From: Syntrophomonas sp. UBA5314 | Lineage (GTDB): Bacteria > Bacillota > Syntrophomonadia > Syntrophomonadales > Syntrophomonadaceae | Direction of reading: 5' to 3' | NCBI GenBank assembly: GCA_002410325.1 | Contig: DHRK01000060.1 | Coordinates: forward strand, 33,012-97,011 | DNA: 64,000 bases | Shown: piece by piece, positions 34,099-43,873 of the stretch | Layout: each line of letters begins with the position of its first letter | Numbering within the stretch: position 1 is the stretch's first letter | Made by a program: the position numbers and the translations under genes | The notes under the pieces: generated by a model | Told to the model about the DNA's origin: nothing | Database searches by the model: none | The model's input: the letters and a program-made list of their open reading frames with translations, nothing else

Positions 34099-35496
34099 AT
34101 GCGACGATTTAAAATCATCTTATTTCTAATGGCATTTGGGTTTATGATTTACGCAGGTGGGGCGAGTAACCTGCCCTTCAAATGCATGCTCAAATCCTGT
34201 TTGGCCTCGTTATCCGATTCAAAGCCGCGAACCGGGAGTGAATCAACTACTACCCCCGCTGTAAATAATTTAAACATCAAACCGGAAGCGCTCTCCAAGT
34301 ATCCTTACGATGGCCCGGCTCCTGGTATTCCGCTTTTGCAGTGGACACGCATACCGGGAAGCGTTTTTTATGAAATTGAACTGTTAACCAGGGAACCGGA
34401 AAATCCAAACGGCATCTCCCCCTCTGTCTACCAGTATTACTCTTCCCGAAATGTATTTACCAATGGTTACAGCATTGATTTATCCTCTTATTCCGGCAGC
34501 CATTTATATTGGAGGGTGCGTGCGCTTAACTGGGACGGAACACCGATCGGGGTTTTTTCCGACGCGGCACCTTTATATATGGATCACAATTTGACCCAGG
34601 TACTAAAACCGGTTTCCAATACCGGTTATAGGGAGGCCAATATGCCCATGCCTCTATACCCGGTGTATTCATGGCTTCCCGTTTACGGCGCCGTACAATA
34701 TGAAGTGGAATTGACCGACGCGCCTCCGGAAAATCCCGATGGAATCTCGCCTTCCCGGCATCAACTCAGGATGCTAACGGTTAAAGGCGCCTTCGAATGC
34801 TATGATGAAGAGGCTTTAAGCGAGCCCGGGACTTATTACTGGCGGGTAAGGGGTCTTGACGAGCGCGGCGAGCCGGTAGGCGTTTTCTCCGATCCGGAGG
34901 AATTTACCGTTTCACTGGAGGCGGGCAGCTATGCAGCCACCATGGGAGACAGTATAACCCATGGCGGAGGAGCTATTTCCTATTCCCCGGCTGACTGTGA
35001 ATACAGCTATCAGACCTACCTGTCATTTCCGACCATGAATCTGGCGTTTAGCGGCGATACTACGGAGACCATGCTGAAGCGGTTTGAGAGCGATGTTCTG
35101 CCCTTTCATCCCCGGTACCTGATCATTATGGATGGCATCAACAGCCTGCGCGCCGATGTGCCGGCCAGCGATGTTATTGAAGACCTGGCCGCCATCCGCG
35201 ATCAGTGTTTATTAAATGACATAAGGCCGGTTTTTCTCACCCTGCCCCCTATCAATCCGGAGAACATCCAAAGGACCTTCAAACAAGGAACCGTACCCGA
35301 CTGGCAGGAAAAGCTCGCAGATGTAAACGACTTTATCCGCAAGCAGCCATATTGTATTGATATTGAGCCCTATTTTGTCGGCCCTGATCGCAAGCTGTCT
35401 TCCCACTGGGGTATTGACGGTATTCACCTGGATATTGAAGGAAAAGAACTGATGGCCAGGATAATTGATGACAACTGGGAGAGAGTGACCCGATGA
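34099..35496 (+). CDS. Secreted SGNH/GDSL hydrolase with two Fn3-like repeats
   Basis: A 465-residue exported protein. A signal segment (MRRFKIILFLMAFGFMIYAG) is followed by two related beta-sandwich repeats of about 100 residues. These share IPLLQWTRIPGSVFYEIEL and YSWLPVYGAVQYEVEL, then YWRVRALNWDGTPIGVFSD and YWRVRGLDERGEPVGVFSD. The C-terminal part from about residue 280 is an SGNH hydrolase: the serine block is MGDSITHGGG, the later DGINS block fits, and DGIHLDIEGK carries the catalytic Asp-His. Likely an esterase or lipase-like enzyme acting on wall or exopolysaccharide acyl groups. ATG 34099 follows GAGGTGAG. Confidence 0.8.
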   Translation: MRRFKIILFLMAFGFMIYAGGASNLPFKCMLKSCLASLSDSKPRTGSESTTTPAVNNLNIKPEALSKYPYDGPAPGIPLLQWTRIPGSVFYEIELLTREPENPNGISPSVYQYYSSRNVFTNGYSIDLSSYSGSHLYWRVRALNWDGTPIGVFSDAAPLYMDHNLTQVLKPVSNTGYREANMPMPLYPVYSWLPVYGAVQYEVELTDAPPENPDGISPSRHQLRMLTVKGAFECYDEEALSEPGTYYWRVRGLDERGEPVGVFSDPEEFTVSLEAGSYAATMGDSITHGGGAISYSPADCEYSYQTYLSFPTMNLAFSGDTTETMLKRFESDVLPFHPRYLIIMDGINSLRADVPASDVIEDLAAIRDQCLLNDIRPVFLTLPPINPENIQRTFKQGTVPDWQEKLADVNDFIRKQPYCIDIEPYFVGPDRKLSSHWGIDGIHLDIEGKELMARIIDDNWERVTR

Positions 35497-35587
35497 TCGC
35501 GGAGAGACTCCTTCCGTACCCGGCCTTATTGATATAAAAATATCGCTTCTCAAATCCATTAAAATTCAAAAAATCACTGAAAACTGA

Positions 35588-35603
35588 GGGGCCGGATGGC
35601 CCC
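35588..35603. terminator. GC-rich hairpin between convergent genes
   Basis: GGGGCC-GGAT-GGCCCC lies between the SGNH hydrolase gene and the convergent copper-amine-oxidase-N protein gene. There is no T-run, so terminator function is uncertain. Confidence 0.4.
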
Positions 35604-35620
35604 CCGGCAAGACTTCGTTA

Positions 35621-36307
35621 TTATTGGCGATTGGTTCCCGCCTGATCTTTCTGATAGTTTATGCTTACCGTCCGGGTGCCTCCATTCCAGGACACCCGGG
35701 CCCCAAAGGCGGTGCTTATGAAGGCTGCCGGAACCAGGGTTCGCCCGTCTTTAATCATGGCCGGCACATCGATCGGCAGTTGGACGCCGTTTTTATAGGC
35801 TTTGCCGTTTATAAGCAGCTTGAGGGTGATATCGCCGTCGGTGGCGGTTACGGTTTGGGTGGCGCTGTCAAAATTCACTGAAAGCCCGAGGGCAGAGGCT
35901 ATAGTGGCAACCGGTACCATGGTCCTTCCGTTGATTATCTGGGGAGGAACGTCCGGGTGAAGGGCGACGCCGTTGACGATCAGGGTGACCGGTTCTGCCG
36001 GGGCATCTTCTCCGTCTCTTATGTAGGTGATTTCACCCGAATCAGATACAAAGGTTCCGTTGGTAATCAGAATTCGCATCTGATCCATTTCAATCAAAAC
36101 CACGACTTCTGCACCGGCCTTGAGAACGCCCGGTTGCATTCCTTTGACAGCCGGAAGATCCCCGGCGGTACGCCCGTTCTCTACAGATACTATAGTCCCG
36201 CCTTTAATAGATACCGAGGTTGTGGCCAGGGCCTGACCGGGGATAAAAAGAACCAGGGCAAAAAGGGAAAACACGAGCCAAGAAGCTAAAATACGGTTAT
36301 TTTTCAA
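35621..36307 (-). CDS. Copper amine oxidase N-terminal (stalk) domain protein, secreted
   Basis: A 228-residue secreted protein with a signal segment (ILASWLVFSLFALVLFIPGQALA). The C-terminal half carries the Cu_amine_oxidN1 pattern: LHPDVPPQIINGRTMVPVAT and LGLSVNFDSATQTVTATDGD, then DVPAMIKDGRTLVPAAF and GARVSWNGGTRTVSINY. Despite its name the domain has no oxidase activity; it is common in surface proteins of anaerobic Firmicutes. Start is unclear: TTG 36307 is 9 bases after GGGGGAG; ATG 36316 directly abuts it; TTG 36337 is a third option. Confidence 0.82.
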   Translation of the reverse strand: MKNNRILASWLVFSLFALVLFIPGQALATTSVSIKGGTIVSVENGRTAGDLPAVKGMQPGVLKAGAEVVVLIEMDQMRILITNGTFVSDSGEITYIRDGEDAPAEPVTLIVNGVALHPDVPPQIINGRTMVPVATIASALGLSVNFDSATQTVTATDGDITLKLLINGKAYKNGVQLPIDVPAMIKDGRTLVPAAFISTAFGARVSWNGGTRTVSINYQKDQAGTNRQ

Positions 36308-36475
36308 TTTATTCATCTCCCCCGGGTAGCTTGACAAAAGACATGGAACCGTTCAAATCCTCACTACGACTCCTGCCATATAAGTGAACGCTGTAGCCCG
36401 ATAATTTAACTATTCCAAAATCTAAAGCGAAATACCTTTGGAAATATTACGGGATTTTTGATGCCAGGCTTTCAC

Positions 36476-37771
36476 CTACCATATCATATTCCGCTCCGCT
36501 TCACTCTTCAAAAAGTCCCTGAAATGGGGGTGGGCAATATTGATCAGTTGTTTTACCCTTTCCCTTAGGGACCGTCCCCGCAGGTGGGCCACTCCGTATT
36601 CGGTAATGACATAATCCACATCTACCCTGGAAGTGGTGACAACGGTTCCGGGTTGAAAAAATGGTACTATGCGTGAAATCGTGTCGTTTTTGGTTGTGGA
36701 GTAAAAGGCCAGGATAGACTTGCCTCCAGGAGAGCGCTGCGCTCCGGCTACGAACTCTTTGTGCCCGCCGGTGCCGCTAAACAGTTTGGGACCCACTGAT
36801 TCCGCACAGCACTGCCCGGTCAGGTCCATCTGCAGCATGGAATTTATGGATACCATCTTGTTGTTGCGGGCGATTACCGAAGGATCATTTACTACACTGC
36901 CCCGGTGGAATTCAACCGCCATGTTTTCATCCAAAAAATCATAGAGGCGCCTGCTCCCCATAGCCACGTCGGCGACAAACTTGTCCTTCCACAGGGTTTT
37001 CTTACGGTTGCTGATGGCTCCCGCTTCATACAGGTTCAATATACAGTCCGTAAACATCTCCGAATGAACGCCCAGGTCCTTTTTATCGCTGAGGCTCTGC
37101 CCCACCGCTCCGGGGATGCTGCCAAACCCTATCTGGATAGTTGAACCGTCTTCAACCATATCAGCCGCATAGGCCCCAATGATCAGGTCCTTCTCGTTTA
37201 ACACCGGGGGCTTCACCTCGGGAAGCTCCCGGCTGGTCTCCACTATGTAATCGATCTGGGAAATATGAACATTGGTGTCGCCAAAGGTGCGCGGCAGGCG
37301 AGGGGTTACTTCCATGATCACCAGATCGGCTGCTTCTACAAAATCCTTCTCCATAACCGTAGACAACGAGAGAGACAGGTAGCCGTGTTTGTCCATCGGT
37401 GAAGCGCAGCCGAAAAACACGTTGGGAGGTCGGCAAGCCATTCGTTTGGAGCTGAAATCCTGCAGCTGCATGGGGATATAGGATACGTTCCCGATGGGAT
37501 GAGCCTGGCGGGGGGCTTCAGTAAAGAACCAGCTGTTTAAGAGGAAGTGGCCGGCCATGTCGGGATTGGTAAAAAACTCGTATTTACCCATCATCATGGC
37601 GTTGACTACTGAAACGTCCTCTACCCGATCCTTGATGGTGTGCAGTTGGCTCAGCAGGGTCATTGGTTCACAGGAGGCCAGACTGCAGACGATCTCATCA
37701 TGGCTTTTGATGTGTTTTAAGGCTTCTTCCACTGACACCAGCTTGCGGCGATATTCTTCAGCGAAATTCAT
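36476..37771 (-). CDS. Acetyl-CoA hydrolase/transferase-family CoA-transferase
   Basis: A 431-residue class I CoA-transferase of the 4-hydroxybutyrate or butyrate:acetate type. Landmarks are the substrate loop IQIGFGSIPGAVGQSL near residue 215, the catalytic glutamate in LGVHSEMFTD, and the C-terminal YVITEYGVAHLRGRSLRERV. It moves CoA between short-chain acyl groups, allowing energy-saving activation of acids such as butyrate or propionate. ATG 37771 follows GGGGTG. It stands alone. The precise acid pair cannot be read from sequence. Confidence 0.9.
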   Translation of the reverse strand: MNFAEEYRRKLVSVEEALKHIKSHDEIVCSLASCEPMTLLSQLHTIKDRVEDVSVVNAMMMGKYEFFTNPDMAGHFLLNSWFFTEAPRQAHPIGNVSYIPMQLQDFSSKRMACRPPNVFFGCASPMDKHGYLSLSLSTVMEKDFVEAADLVIMEVTPRLPRTFGDTNVHISQIDYIVETSRELPEVKPPVLNEKDLIIGAYAADMVEDGSTIQIGFGSIPGAVGQSLSDKKDLGVHSEMFTDCILNLYEAGAISNRKKTLWKDKFVADVAMGSRRLYDFLDENMAVEFHRGSVVNDPSVIARNNKMVSINSMLQMDLTGQCCAESVGPKLFSGTGGHKEFVAGAQRSPGGKSILAFYSTTKNDTISRIVPFFQPGTVVTTSRVDVDYVITEYGVAHLRGRSLRERVKQLINIAHPHFRDFLKSEAERNMIW

Positions 37772-38030
37772 CTATTCACCCCAAAATAATTATTAATGCT
37801 TTTAAATTCGACACAAAACAATTCTACACAAGACGATGATTTTTAGCAATAAACAAAGCCGGGATGATGTTTTGCGAACCCGGCCGGCATTCGAAATAAA
37901 CCACGAAATAACCAAGATAAAGACCTTTTTATGCAGAAGGAATTTCGTTTAATAATGTAAAACATAGTCATCAACAACAAAAAATAGCATAAATATTAAT
38001 TTATTGTTAGGTATTTGCTGGAGAACGCTC

Positions 38031-40280
38031 ATGAACATTATTGAAAATCTGGACGGGCAAAAGCTGCCGCTGATAAGGCAGATCATGGATACCTCTTTGC
38101 ATCCTTTGTTGGCTATTGAGCCTGACAGTTCTATAGTTGCCTGCAATGACGCCCTTTGCCAGCTGTTGGGGATGTCCCGGTGGGAAATCGAGAATCTGCC
38201 GGAGTCGGCTCCTGATTTCCACCAGTGCTTGAGAAGGATCATCGATGAGATAAGCTCCGCTGGTTACTGCCACCGTTTTGAAAAGCACTGTAAACTCAGA
38301 AATGGCCGAAAAATATTTCTCGACATATCGATCTTCAAGGTCACCAGCCCGGATGGAGTGGTTAGATGTTATTATGCATCTTTGCTTGACATCACTTCCC
38401 AAAAAGTGCTTGAAAAAAACTATCGTCTGATAGCTGAAAACGCCTACGATCTGATTACCATTATCGACCCTGAGACTTTTTGTTACAAGTACGTTAGTCC
38501 ATCCCACAAACGGGTAGTGGGTTTCAGCGCTGAAGAATTGATGGGCAAGCACTGCTTTGACCATGTACATCCGGACGATAGGAAAATGGTCAAGGAAAAA
38601 CTAGTGGAAGGTATAAAAAAGGGCGGCGGCATCGCCCAGTACCGAACTCGAAAAAAGGACTTCACTTATGTCTGGCTGGAGACCATTGGCAAATTGATAA
38701 ACCGGGCTGATGGACGGGGTGATGTATTGCTGGTAACCCGGGAGATCAACGAAAAAAAACTGGCCGAATTGGCCCTGAAGGCTTCGGAGGAGAAATACCG
38801 TTTAATCGCCGATAATACCATGGACATCATCGCTTTAATAGAACCAGACCGGCTGCAGTTTACTTATCTGAGCCCCTCGGTCACCCGGGTGATGGGCTAT
38901 TCAGAAGATGAGTTGATAGGAACCGAAATCTTTTCTCTTGTTCACCCGGAGGAGCTCGATCAGGCCAGGGGGACTTTATTTGAGGGTTTGGCGGCCGGTT
39001 TTGCCCAGGGTCAATACCGGGCTTTGAAGAAGGATGGCAGCTATGTATGGTTGGAAGCTATCGGAAAAATTATAACTAACGTGGATGGGCTGCCGGCTAT
39101 TCTTTTGACCTCCAGGGACATCGACCAGCGCAAGAACAGTGAAGCAGCCCTGATGGCCAGTGAAGAACGGCTGCTGATCAGTGAAGCGGAGCTTAAGCAG
39201 CAGTTGGATTTCCTGAATTATCTCATCAACAACATGAACGAAGTCTTTGTACTTTACGACAACCGTCAGAATATAACCTTTGTCAACAACAGCAACTCGG
39301 GGCTCATGGGCTACCAGCAAGCCGAACTGGTGGGCAGCCAACTTTTACAGTTTGTTACTGAAGAGCACCGGCACCACACCGCCGGGCAGATAGATGAATG
39401 TTTGGTGAGAAGCCGGCAGGCAGTATTTGAAACCGTATTGATACGCCAGGATGGCAGTGAGGCTTTGGTACGCATTAAAAGCTCTCCAATCATCGATGAC
39501 GGAGAAGTTCAGGGAGGCATGCTGCTCATTGAAGATATATCCGAATACCGTAAATTGGAGAAACAGATAGCCCGACTGGATCAATTGAACACGGTCGGCG
39601 AGATGGCCGCCGGGATCGGCCATGAAATCAGAAACCCCATGACGGCGGTCAAGGGATTTCTACAAATGCTAAGCCAGTATGAAGAATACGCCCACCATCA
39701 GCACTATTTTCACCTCATGCTGGAAGAACTGGAGCGGGCCAATTCAATTATCAGTGAATTTTTGTCCCTGGCTAAAAACAAGCTGGTGGACCGGCAGCCC
39801 CACAATCTGAACTTGATTATAGGCAACCTCTTTCCCCTGCTCCAGGCCGATGCCCTGCTAACTGAGAAAGCACTGGTATTGGAGCTTAACGACATTCCGG
39901 AGCTGTTGCTGGATGAAAAAGAGATTCGTCAGCTGATCGTTAACCTGGTACGCAATGGCATGGAAGCGATGGAAGCGGGAGGCATGGTGACCATCTACAC
40001 CGCTCGGGATGGAGAAGATGTCATTATGGAGGTTCGGGATGAAGGAAACGGTATAGCTCCAGGTATGCTGGAGCGGCTGGGCACTCCCTTTTTGACCACC
40101 AAAGAAAACGGCACCGGGCTGGGCCTGGCTATATGCTACAGCATCGTGGCCAGGCATGGCGCAGCCATAGAACCGATTGCCCGAAACAACGGAACCACCA
40201 TCCAGGTGTGCTTTAAAATGTCCCGCCAATCAGGCGATGGGGCTGCCCTGGTGACAGGGCCTGAACTGCAGAAGAGATGA
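38031..40280 (+). CDS. Cytosolic multi-PAS histidine kinase (sporulation-kinase type)
   Basis: A 749-residue kinase with no membrane segment: four PAS domains (about residues 15-130, 130-245, 250-370 and 385-510), HisKA with H531 in GIGHEIRNPMTAVKGF, and HATPase with NLVRNGMEAMEAGG, DEGNGIAPG and GTGLGLAIC. PAS2 and PAS3 are similar (YKYVSPSHKRVVGFSAEEL and FTYLSPSVTRVMGYSEDEL), an internal duplication. The RNPMTAVKGFLQML type is typical of KinA/KinE-like kinases feeding the Spo0 phosphorelay. No regulator is adjacent, which fits that role. ATG 38031 has GGAG 8 bases upstream. Confidence 0.87.
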   Translation: MNIIENLDGQKLPLIRQIMDTSLHPLLAIEPDSSIVACNDALCQLLGMSRWEIENLPESAPDFHQCLRRIIDEISSAGYCHRFEKHCKLRNGRKIFLDISIFKVTSPDGVVRCYYASLLDITSQKVLEKNYRLIAENAYDLITIIDPETFCYKYVSPSHKRVVGFSAEELMGKHCFDHVHPDDRKMVKEKLVEGIKKGGGIAQYRTRKKDFTYVWLETIGKLINRADGRGDVLLVTREINEKKLAELALKASEEKYRLIADNTMDIIALIEPDRLQFTYLSPSVTRVMGYSEDELIGTEIFSLVHPEELDQARGTLFEGLAAGFAQGQYRALKKDGSYVWLEAIGKIITNVDGLPAILLTSRDIDQRKNSEAALMASEERLLISEAELKQQLDFLNYLINNMNEVFVLYDNRQNITFVNNSNSGLMGYQQAELVGSQLLQFVTEEHRHHTAGQIDECLVRSRQAVFETVLIRQDGSEALVRIKSSPIIDDGEVQGGMLLIEDISEYRKLEKQIARLDQLNTVGEMAAGIGHEIRNPMTAVKGFLQMLSQYEEYAHHQHYFHLMLEELERANSIISEFLSLAKNKLVDRQPHNLNLIIGNLFPLLQADALLTEKALVLELNDIPELLLDEKEIRQLIVNLVRNGMEAMEAGGMVTIYTARDGEDVIMEVRDEGNGIAPGMLERLGTPFLTTKENGTGLGLAICYSIVARHGAAIEPIARNNGTTIQVCFKMSRQSGDGAALVTGPELQKR

Positions 40281-40312
40281 GCGGTTTCCCCGTTCCCGGT
40301 AAGCGGGTGTAT

Positions 40313-40362
40313 AAAAAGGGCGGGAGAACTTTACTATACGTCCCCCCGCTTCCCGGTTTTAA
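40313..40362. terminator. Bidirectional terminator-like hairpin
   Basis: AAAAAGGGCGGG and CCCGCTTCCCGGTTTT flank a loop between the convergent PAS kinase and SLH-FecR genes. The stem is imperfect. Confidence 0.45.
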
Positions 40363-40415
40363 AGTTTACTTCGGTATTTGATTTTGATAGTTGCCTATGA
40401 GTCCTCCTGATTTTC

Positions 40416-41846
40416 CTACCAGTTATTAGAGATTACAGTTCGCAGGCAGGTTGCCAATGACTGGTTCACCAGAACAAACTCTTCAATGGGCCTTGTTTCA
40501 GGAACCTCTGCGGCCCGGTTTTGCTGTTGCAAGCGGGTGGAGAGGAGGATAAATTGCAGATTTTGCAATACCTGCTGAGATGCCTGCCTGGACATAATCC
40601 GGGTGATAACAGCCGTTTCAAGTGCGTCGAGCTGGTATTGTTGAAGTGCTTCAAGCCCGGCGCTGCCAGCCGGTGTGGTAATCAATCCATTCCCCTCCAG
40701 GACCGCGACGGTTTGTTCCACCATCAGGAAAACGGTTCCCCGGATGGAGAACAGCCCCCCCGGCAATTGTATTTTAATCTTATCCCCGGTTTGGGAAGCG
40801 GTCTGGTACCAGGGAGCTTCTGCTGTTCCATTACCGGCCTGGTCCTGCTCGCCGGCCGGTTTTTTAGCGTAGGTCAGGGTGGACAGGGAGCCCAGTAGTT
40901 CCCCGTAGGGGCATTCCAGCTCCAATTTATCCACTGCGAGGCCGGCTGTTCCGTCCTTCTTGATATAGTTCCGCCCCTGGGCTTCTTTTATTTTCAGGCA
41001 ACTGTCGCTTTTCAACAAAAGGCGGGAGCCGTCCGGGTACTCAATGACCGCCTCACCGCCGTCACGAGTTTCAATAATGTCCCCGGCCTTCACGGGCAGG
41101 CTGCCTTTTACGGTATGGCGCGCCGGACTGTCGATACGGCCCATCCATACTTCCCCGCTCTCAACCGTCAGGGTGCCGGCCAATTTGGATTCGTAAAGCT
41201 CGGGATCGCTGGTTAGCAGCACCGCCAGGGCCCGGCAGAGCTCGCTGCGGGTCATGGGGTGGTCCGGTCTCACCAGGCCGCCTTTTTCGGTTTGGAGCAG
41301 GCCAGCGTCAAGGGCCAGGGCTATAGCCGGAGCCGCCCAGTGGTTTTCATCCATGTCACCCAATGGAGGTAATTTTACACCGGTATAGCTCTGCCTGCTC
41401 AGTCCCAGAACCATGCAGACGCCTTCAGCCCTGGTCAGGGCTTCTTCCGGGTTGTAGATGTTGTCAGGCAGCCGGTTGAGGTATCCGGACTCGGCGGCCG
41501 CTTTTATGTAAGTAGCCGACCAGTGGCTTAGGGGTACGTCCCTGAAACCGCTGTCCGCATCGAAATTGATCTTGCGCTGGAAAGCGTTGCACATGATCAC
41601 CGCGCCCTGGGCCCTGGTAAGCGGTTCCCCGGGATGAAAGTCGCCGTCGGGAAACCCGGCCATGATCCCTTCGGAGATAATGTAGTCAATGTATACCCGG
41701 TTCAAATCTTCGGCGGCAATGTCGCTGAACCGGTCGGATGCCTGGACTTGCGAAGCAGTGGGTGCTATGCTCATCAGCATGATTCCCAGGAAGAAAACCA
41801 GCAGGGCCGCACCACCCCAAATACGCCTGATTGTAACTTTAACCAT
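40416..41846 (-). CDS. S-layer-homology (SLH) protein with FecR-like domain
   Basis: A 476-residue surface protein. After a signal segment (IWGGAALLVFFLGIMLMSIA) come three SLH repeats (about residues 35-215: FSDIAAEDLNRVYIDYIISE; GFRDVPLSHWSATYIKAAAE; LGDMDENHWAAPAIALALDA) that bind secondary wall polymer. Then there is a FecR-like beta domain (about residues 225-400) with MGRIDSPARHTVKGSLPV and the GGEAVIEYPDGSRLLLKSDS strand. This domain in anaerobic Firmicutes sits on secreted proteins and is not necessarily an iron regulator. ATG 41846 lies 8 bases after GAGGTGG. Confidence 0.85.
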   Translation of the reverse strand: MVKVTIRRIWGGAALLVFFLGIMLMSIAPTASQVQASDRFSDIAAEDLNRVYIDYIISEGIMAGFPDGDFHPGEPLTRAQGAVIMCNAFQRKINFDADSGFRDVPLSHWSATYIKAAAESGYLNRLPDNIYNPEEALTRAEGVCMVLGLSRQSYTGVKLPPLGDMDENHWAAPAIALALDAGLLQTEKGGLVRPDHPMTRSELCRALAVLLTSDPELYESKLAGTLTVESGEVWMGRIDSPARHTVKGSLPVKAGDIIETRDGGEAVIEYPDGSRLLLKSDSCLKIKEAQGRNYIKKDGTAGLAVDKLELECPYGELLGSLSTLTYAKKPAGEQDQAGNGTAEAPWYQTASQTGDKIKIQLPGGLFSIRGTVFLMVEQTVAVLEGNGLITTPAGSAGLEALQQYQLDALETAVITRIMSRQASQQVLQNLQFILLSTRLQQQNRAAEVPETRPIEEFVLVNQSLATCLRTVISNNW

Positions 41847-42121
41847 CTCCAAAACCACCTCTATTATTGCATCTTTATGTTTAATACCACTTTAAACGAG
41901 TGATAATATGTTATTTCTAAACATTTCCTGAATACTCCTGCTAATATTATTTATTTGAAAAAAGAACTTAGATGGAGAACAAATTTAAAACCGGCATCTA
42001 CCATTTAAAGCCAATGCATTTATTCGGATCCAGCTGACAGTTTATTCCGCCATTTCGAATGACTGGATGAGGATAAAGAATGACTATTTAGAAATAATAA
42101 AAACAGTTTTAATCATTATAG

Positions 42122-42277
42122 GCTCATACTTATGTTGAACCCATTCTGATCAAGATGGGTGCCTTTGGCCCGCGATATTATAACCCTGTCCTGTTTTTGG
42201 ACAAAGCCGAATACGCCTGCGAAATCTTTGATCAGAAAAAGGATGAGTGTATAAAGGTAATCTTGAAGGCAATTTGA
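42122..42277 (+). pseudogene. Orphan C-terminal reading frame without start
   Basis: An open frame of 51 codons reads AHTYVEPILIKMGAFG, then PRYYNPVLFLDKAEY, then ACEIFDQKKDECIKVILKAI and a stop at 42275. It has protein-like composition but no ribosome binding site or start codon apart from an internal ATG at 42155, and stops occur upstream. It may be the remnant of a decayed gene. The rest of the 41847-42293 gap shows nothing recognisable. Confidence 0.35.
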
Positions 42278-42293
42278 AAGGAGATGGACTGTA

Positions 42294-42650
42294 ATGAGTA
42301 AGACCTGGATGGCCTTGTTGACAAAGTTTTTAATGACCCTGGTGGCAGCCTACCTGGCCCTCACCCTTATTAGCGGGGCGACTTTTACTCAGGTTCTGGT
42401 TATAGCTGTTGTGGGGACCGCCTTGAATTACCTCCTGGGTGACCTGGTAATCCTACCCGCTGGAGGCAATATCACCGCCTCGATATGCGACGGCTTGCTG
42501 GCGGCCATTCTGGCATATGCGGTAATTCGAGTGTGGGGCGTAACCGCTGCGGTAAACTGGTGGGCTCTGGCGGTATTTGCCATATTGGTTGCGGTATTTG
42601 AGTACTTCTTCCACAATTATTTGAAGAAGTCAGACGAAGTGGCGCCTTGA
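42294..42650 (+). CDS. DUF2512 (YndM-like) membrane protein
   Basis: A 118-residue membrane protein with four hydrophobic segments, matching the Bacillus YndM family: LVAAYLALTLISGATFTQVL, then TALNYLLGDLVILPAGGNITA, and a C-terminal FEYFFHNYL. The family is of unknown function and common in spore formers. ATG 42294 follows AAAGGAGATGG. A strong terminator follows at once. Confidence 0.82.
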   Translation: MSKTWMALLTKFLMTLVAAYLALTLISGATFTQVLVIAVVGTALNYLLGDLVILPAGGNITASICDGLLAAILAYAVIRVWGVTAAVNWWALAVFAILVAVFEYFFHNYLKKSDEVAP

Positions 42651-42661
42651 TTTCCATATAT

Positions 42662-42700
42662 AAAAGGGCTAAGGCCGCGTGATCCTTAGCCCTTTTCTTT
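42662..42700 (+). terminator. Rho-independent terminator after DUF2512 gene
   Basis: AAAAGGGCTAAGG (42662-42674) and CCTTAGCCCTTTT (42684-42696) arms, with CTTTTTC following. This is a textbook intrinsic terminator 11 bases after the stop codon. Confidence 0.85.
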
Positions 42701-42829
42701 TTCAAGCTGGTTTGTAGCTGCAGTTGCATGCTACTGGCGAGGGTGGTTAAAGGAGCAGTTCAAGCCCGTATTTTATCCTGCCAATGGTTAAGGACGGGGC
42801 GGTTCTGCTCCTTCTATAGTTTTATAAAT

Positions 42830-43768
42830 TCAACCGTTCAAAGTGTAGTAATCGCGCATTCCGCGCAGGAAGTGGTGTGCTTCACGCAGGACGTGGTCCG
42901 GCCAAATAGGCAGAAACAAGGACTTTACCTTGCATTCCTGGTAGGCGTCGGCGATGGCATCTTTTAAGCCGGCCAGGGATTTGGTAGCGGTTATCTCATC
43001 CAGGAGCAAGATTCTTAGCCGCTTATTCAATATCCCCCTGTCTTTGGCGGCATTCGCCCGGATTTTCAGCCGGTGGAACCTGGAAGCCAATCCCCGTGCC
43101 TTGATGATCCACAATTTTTCCGAAGGATCGAGCAGGTGTTGAATAAACTCCGCATGGTCGGCCATCTTATCATCCCAAAACACCTTTTCGTTTATAACGC
43201 CTTTTTTAGTGGCAGGATTGCGCTTTAGCTGTAAAGTCTGCAGCTCGCTTACATAGTGCTGGGCCTCATCACGCAGGTGCTCCAGCTCGGAATAGAACAT
43301 TTCGGTGAATGTAGCACAAATTTTTCTTTCACTGAGCAGCATGGTTTTGAATTCTATCAATGCGTTGGTCAGGCTTATAGCCCGGTTGTTTAGATCGCTC
43401 ACCTGGGGTTCCATATGGGGCTCTCCCAGGCCGGCTTTTAACTGCAATTCCGACCGGGTAAGGGCTGTGTCGATATTGATCCCGGTAAATTGCTGGGTCA
43501 TTCCTTCAAGCTTTTCGGTGTCTTCCGTCACAAGCTCGCCTGAATTTAATACCGAGGGGCTAACGTGGCCGTCAGCCATCGGAACAGTCTCGGCCAGAAG
43601 GTCTCGGAACTGGTTTTTAAATGTGTTCGCCTGTGCAGCCAGACCGGCATTTTGGGCCGGCAATGAGGCTTCTATCAACAGGCTGTGTTCGTTCATTATG
43701 CGTAGGAAAAATAGATTGAGTTCGAGTGACCTGCTTATATATCGGGCAGGGGTTAGGTCGTCTGGCAT
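42830..43768 (-). CDS. DUF2935 protein (two ferritin-like helical repeats)
   Basis: A 312-residue soluble helical protein. The first half (RYISRSLELNLFFLRIMNEH) and second half (NEKVFWDDKMADHAEFIQHLLDP) follow the DUF2935 pattern. That pattern places acidic and histidine residues in helices like haemerythrin or ferritin-like proteins. Bacillus and Clostridium members are often annotated as metal-binding proteins of spore formers. The start at 43768 follows GGGTGG. Function unknown; metal binding is family-based inference. Confidence 0.82.
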   Translation of the reverse strand: MPDDLTPARYISRSLELNLFFLRIMNEHSLLIEASLPAQNAGLAAQANTFKNQFRDLLAETVPMADGHVSPSVLNSGELVTEDTEKLEGMTQQFTGINIDTALTRSELQLKAGLGEPHMEPQVSDLNNRAISLTNALIEFKTMLLSERKICATFTEMFYSELEHLRDEAQHYVSELQTLQLKRNPATKKGVINEKVFWDDKMADHAEFIQHLLDPSEKLWIIKARGLASRFHRLKIRANAAKDRGILNKRLRILLLDEITATKSLAGLKDAIADAYQECKVKSLFLPIWPDHVLREAHHFLRGMRDYYTLNG

Positions 43769-43873
43769 CCAACCACCCTTTCACTTTTTTTTACACTATG
43801 AGAAATAGACAGTAAGGGTGCCGAAAAAGCGAAAATTAAACATAGATTACATAATAGCCGTTTTTTGAGTTGA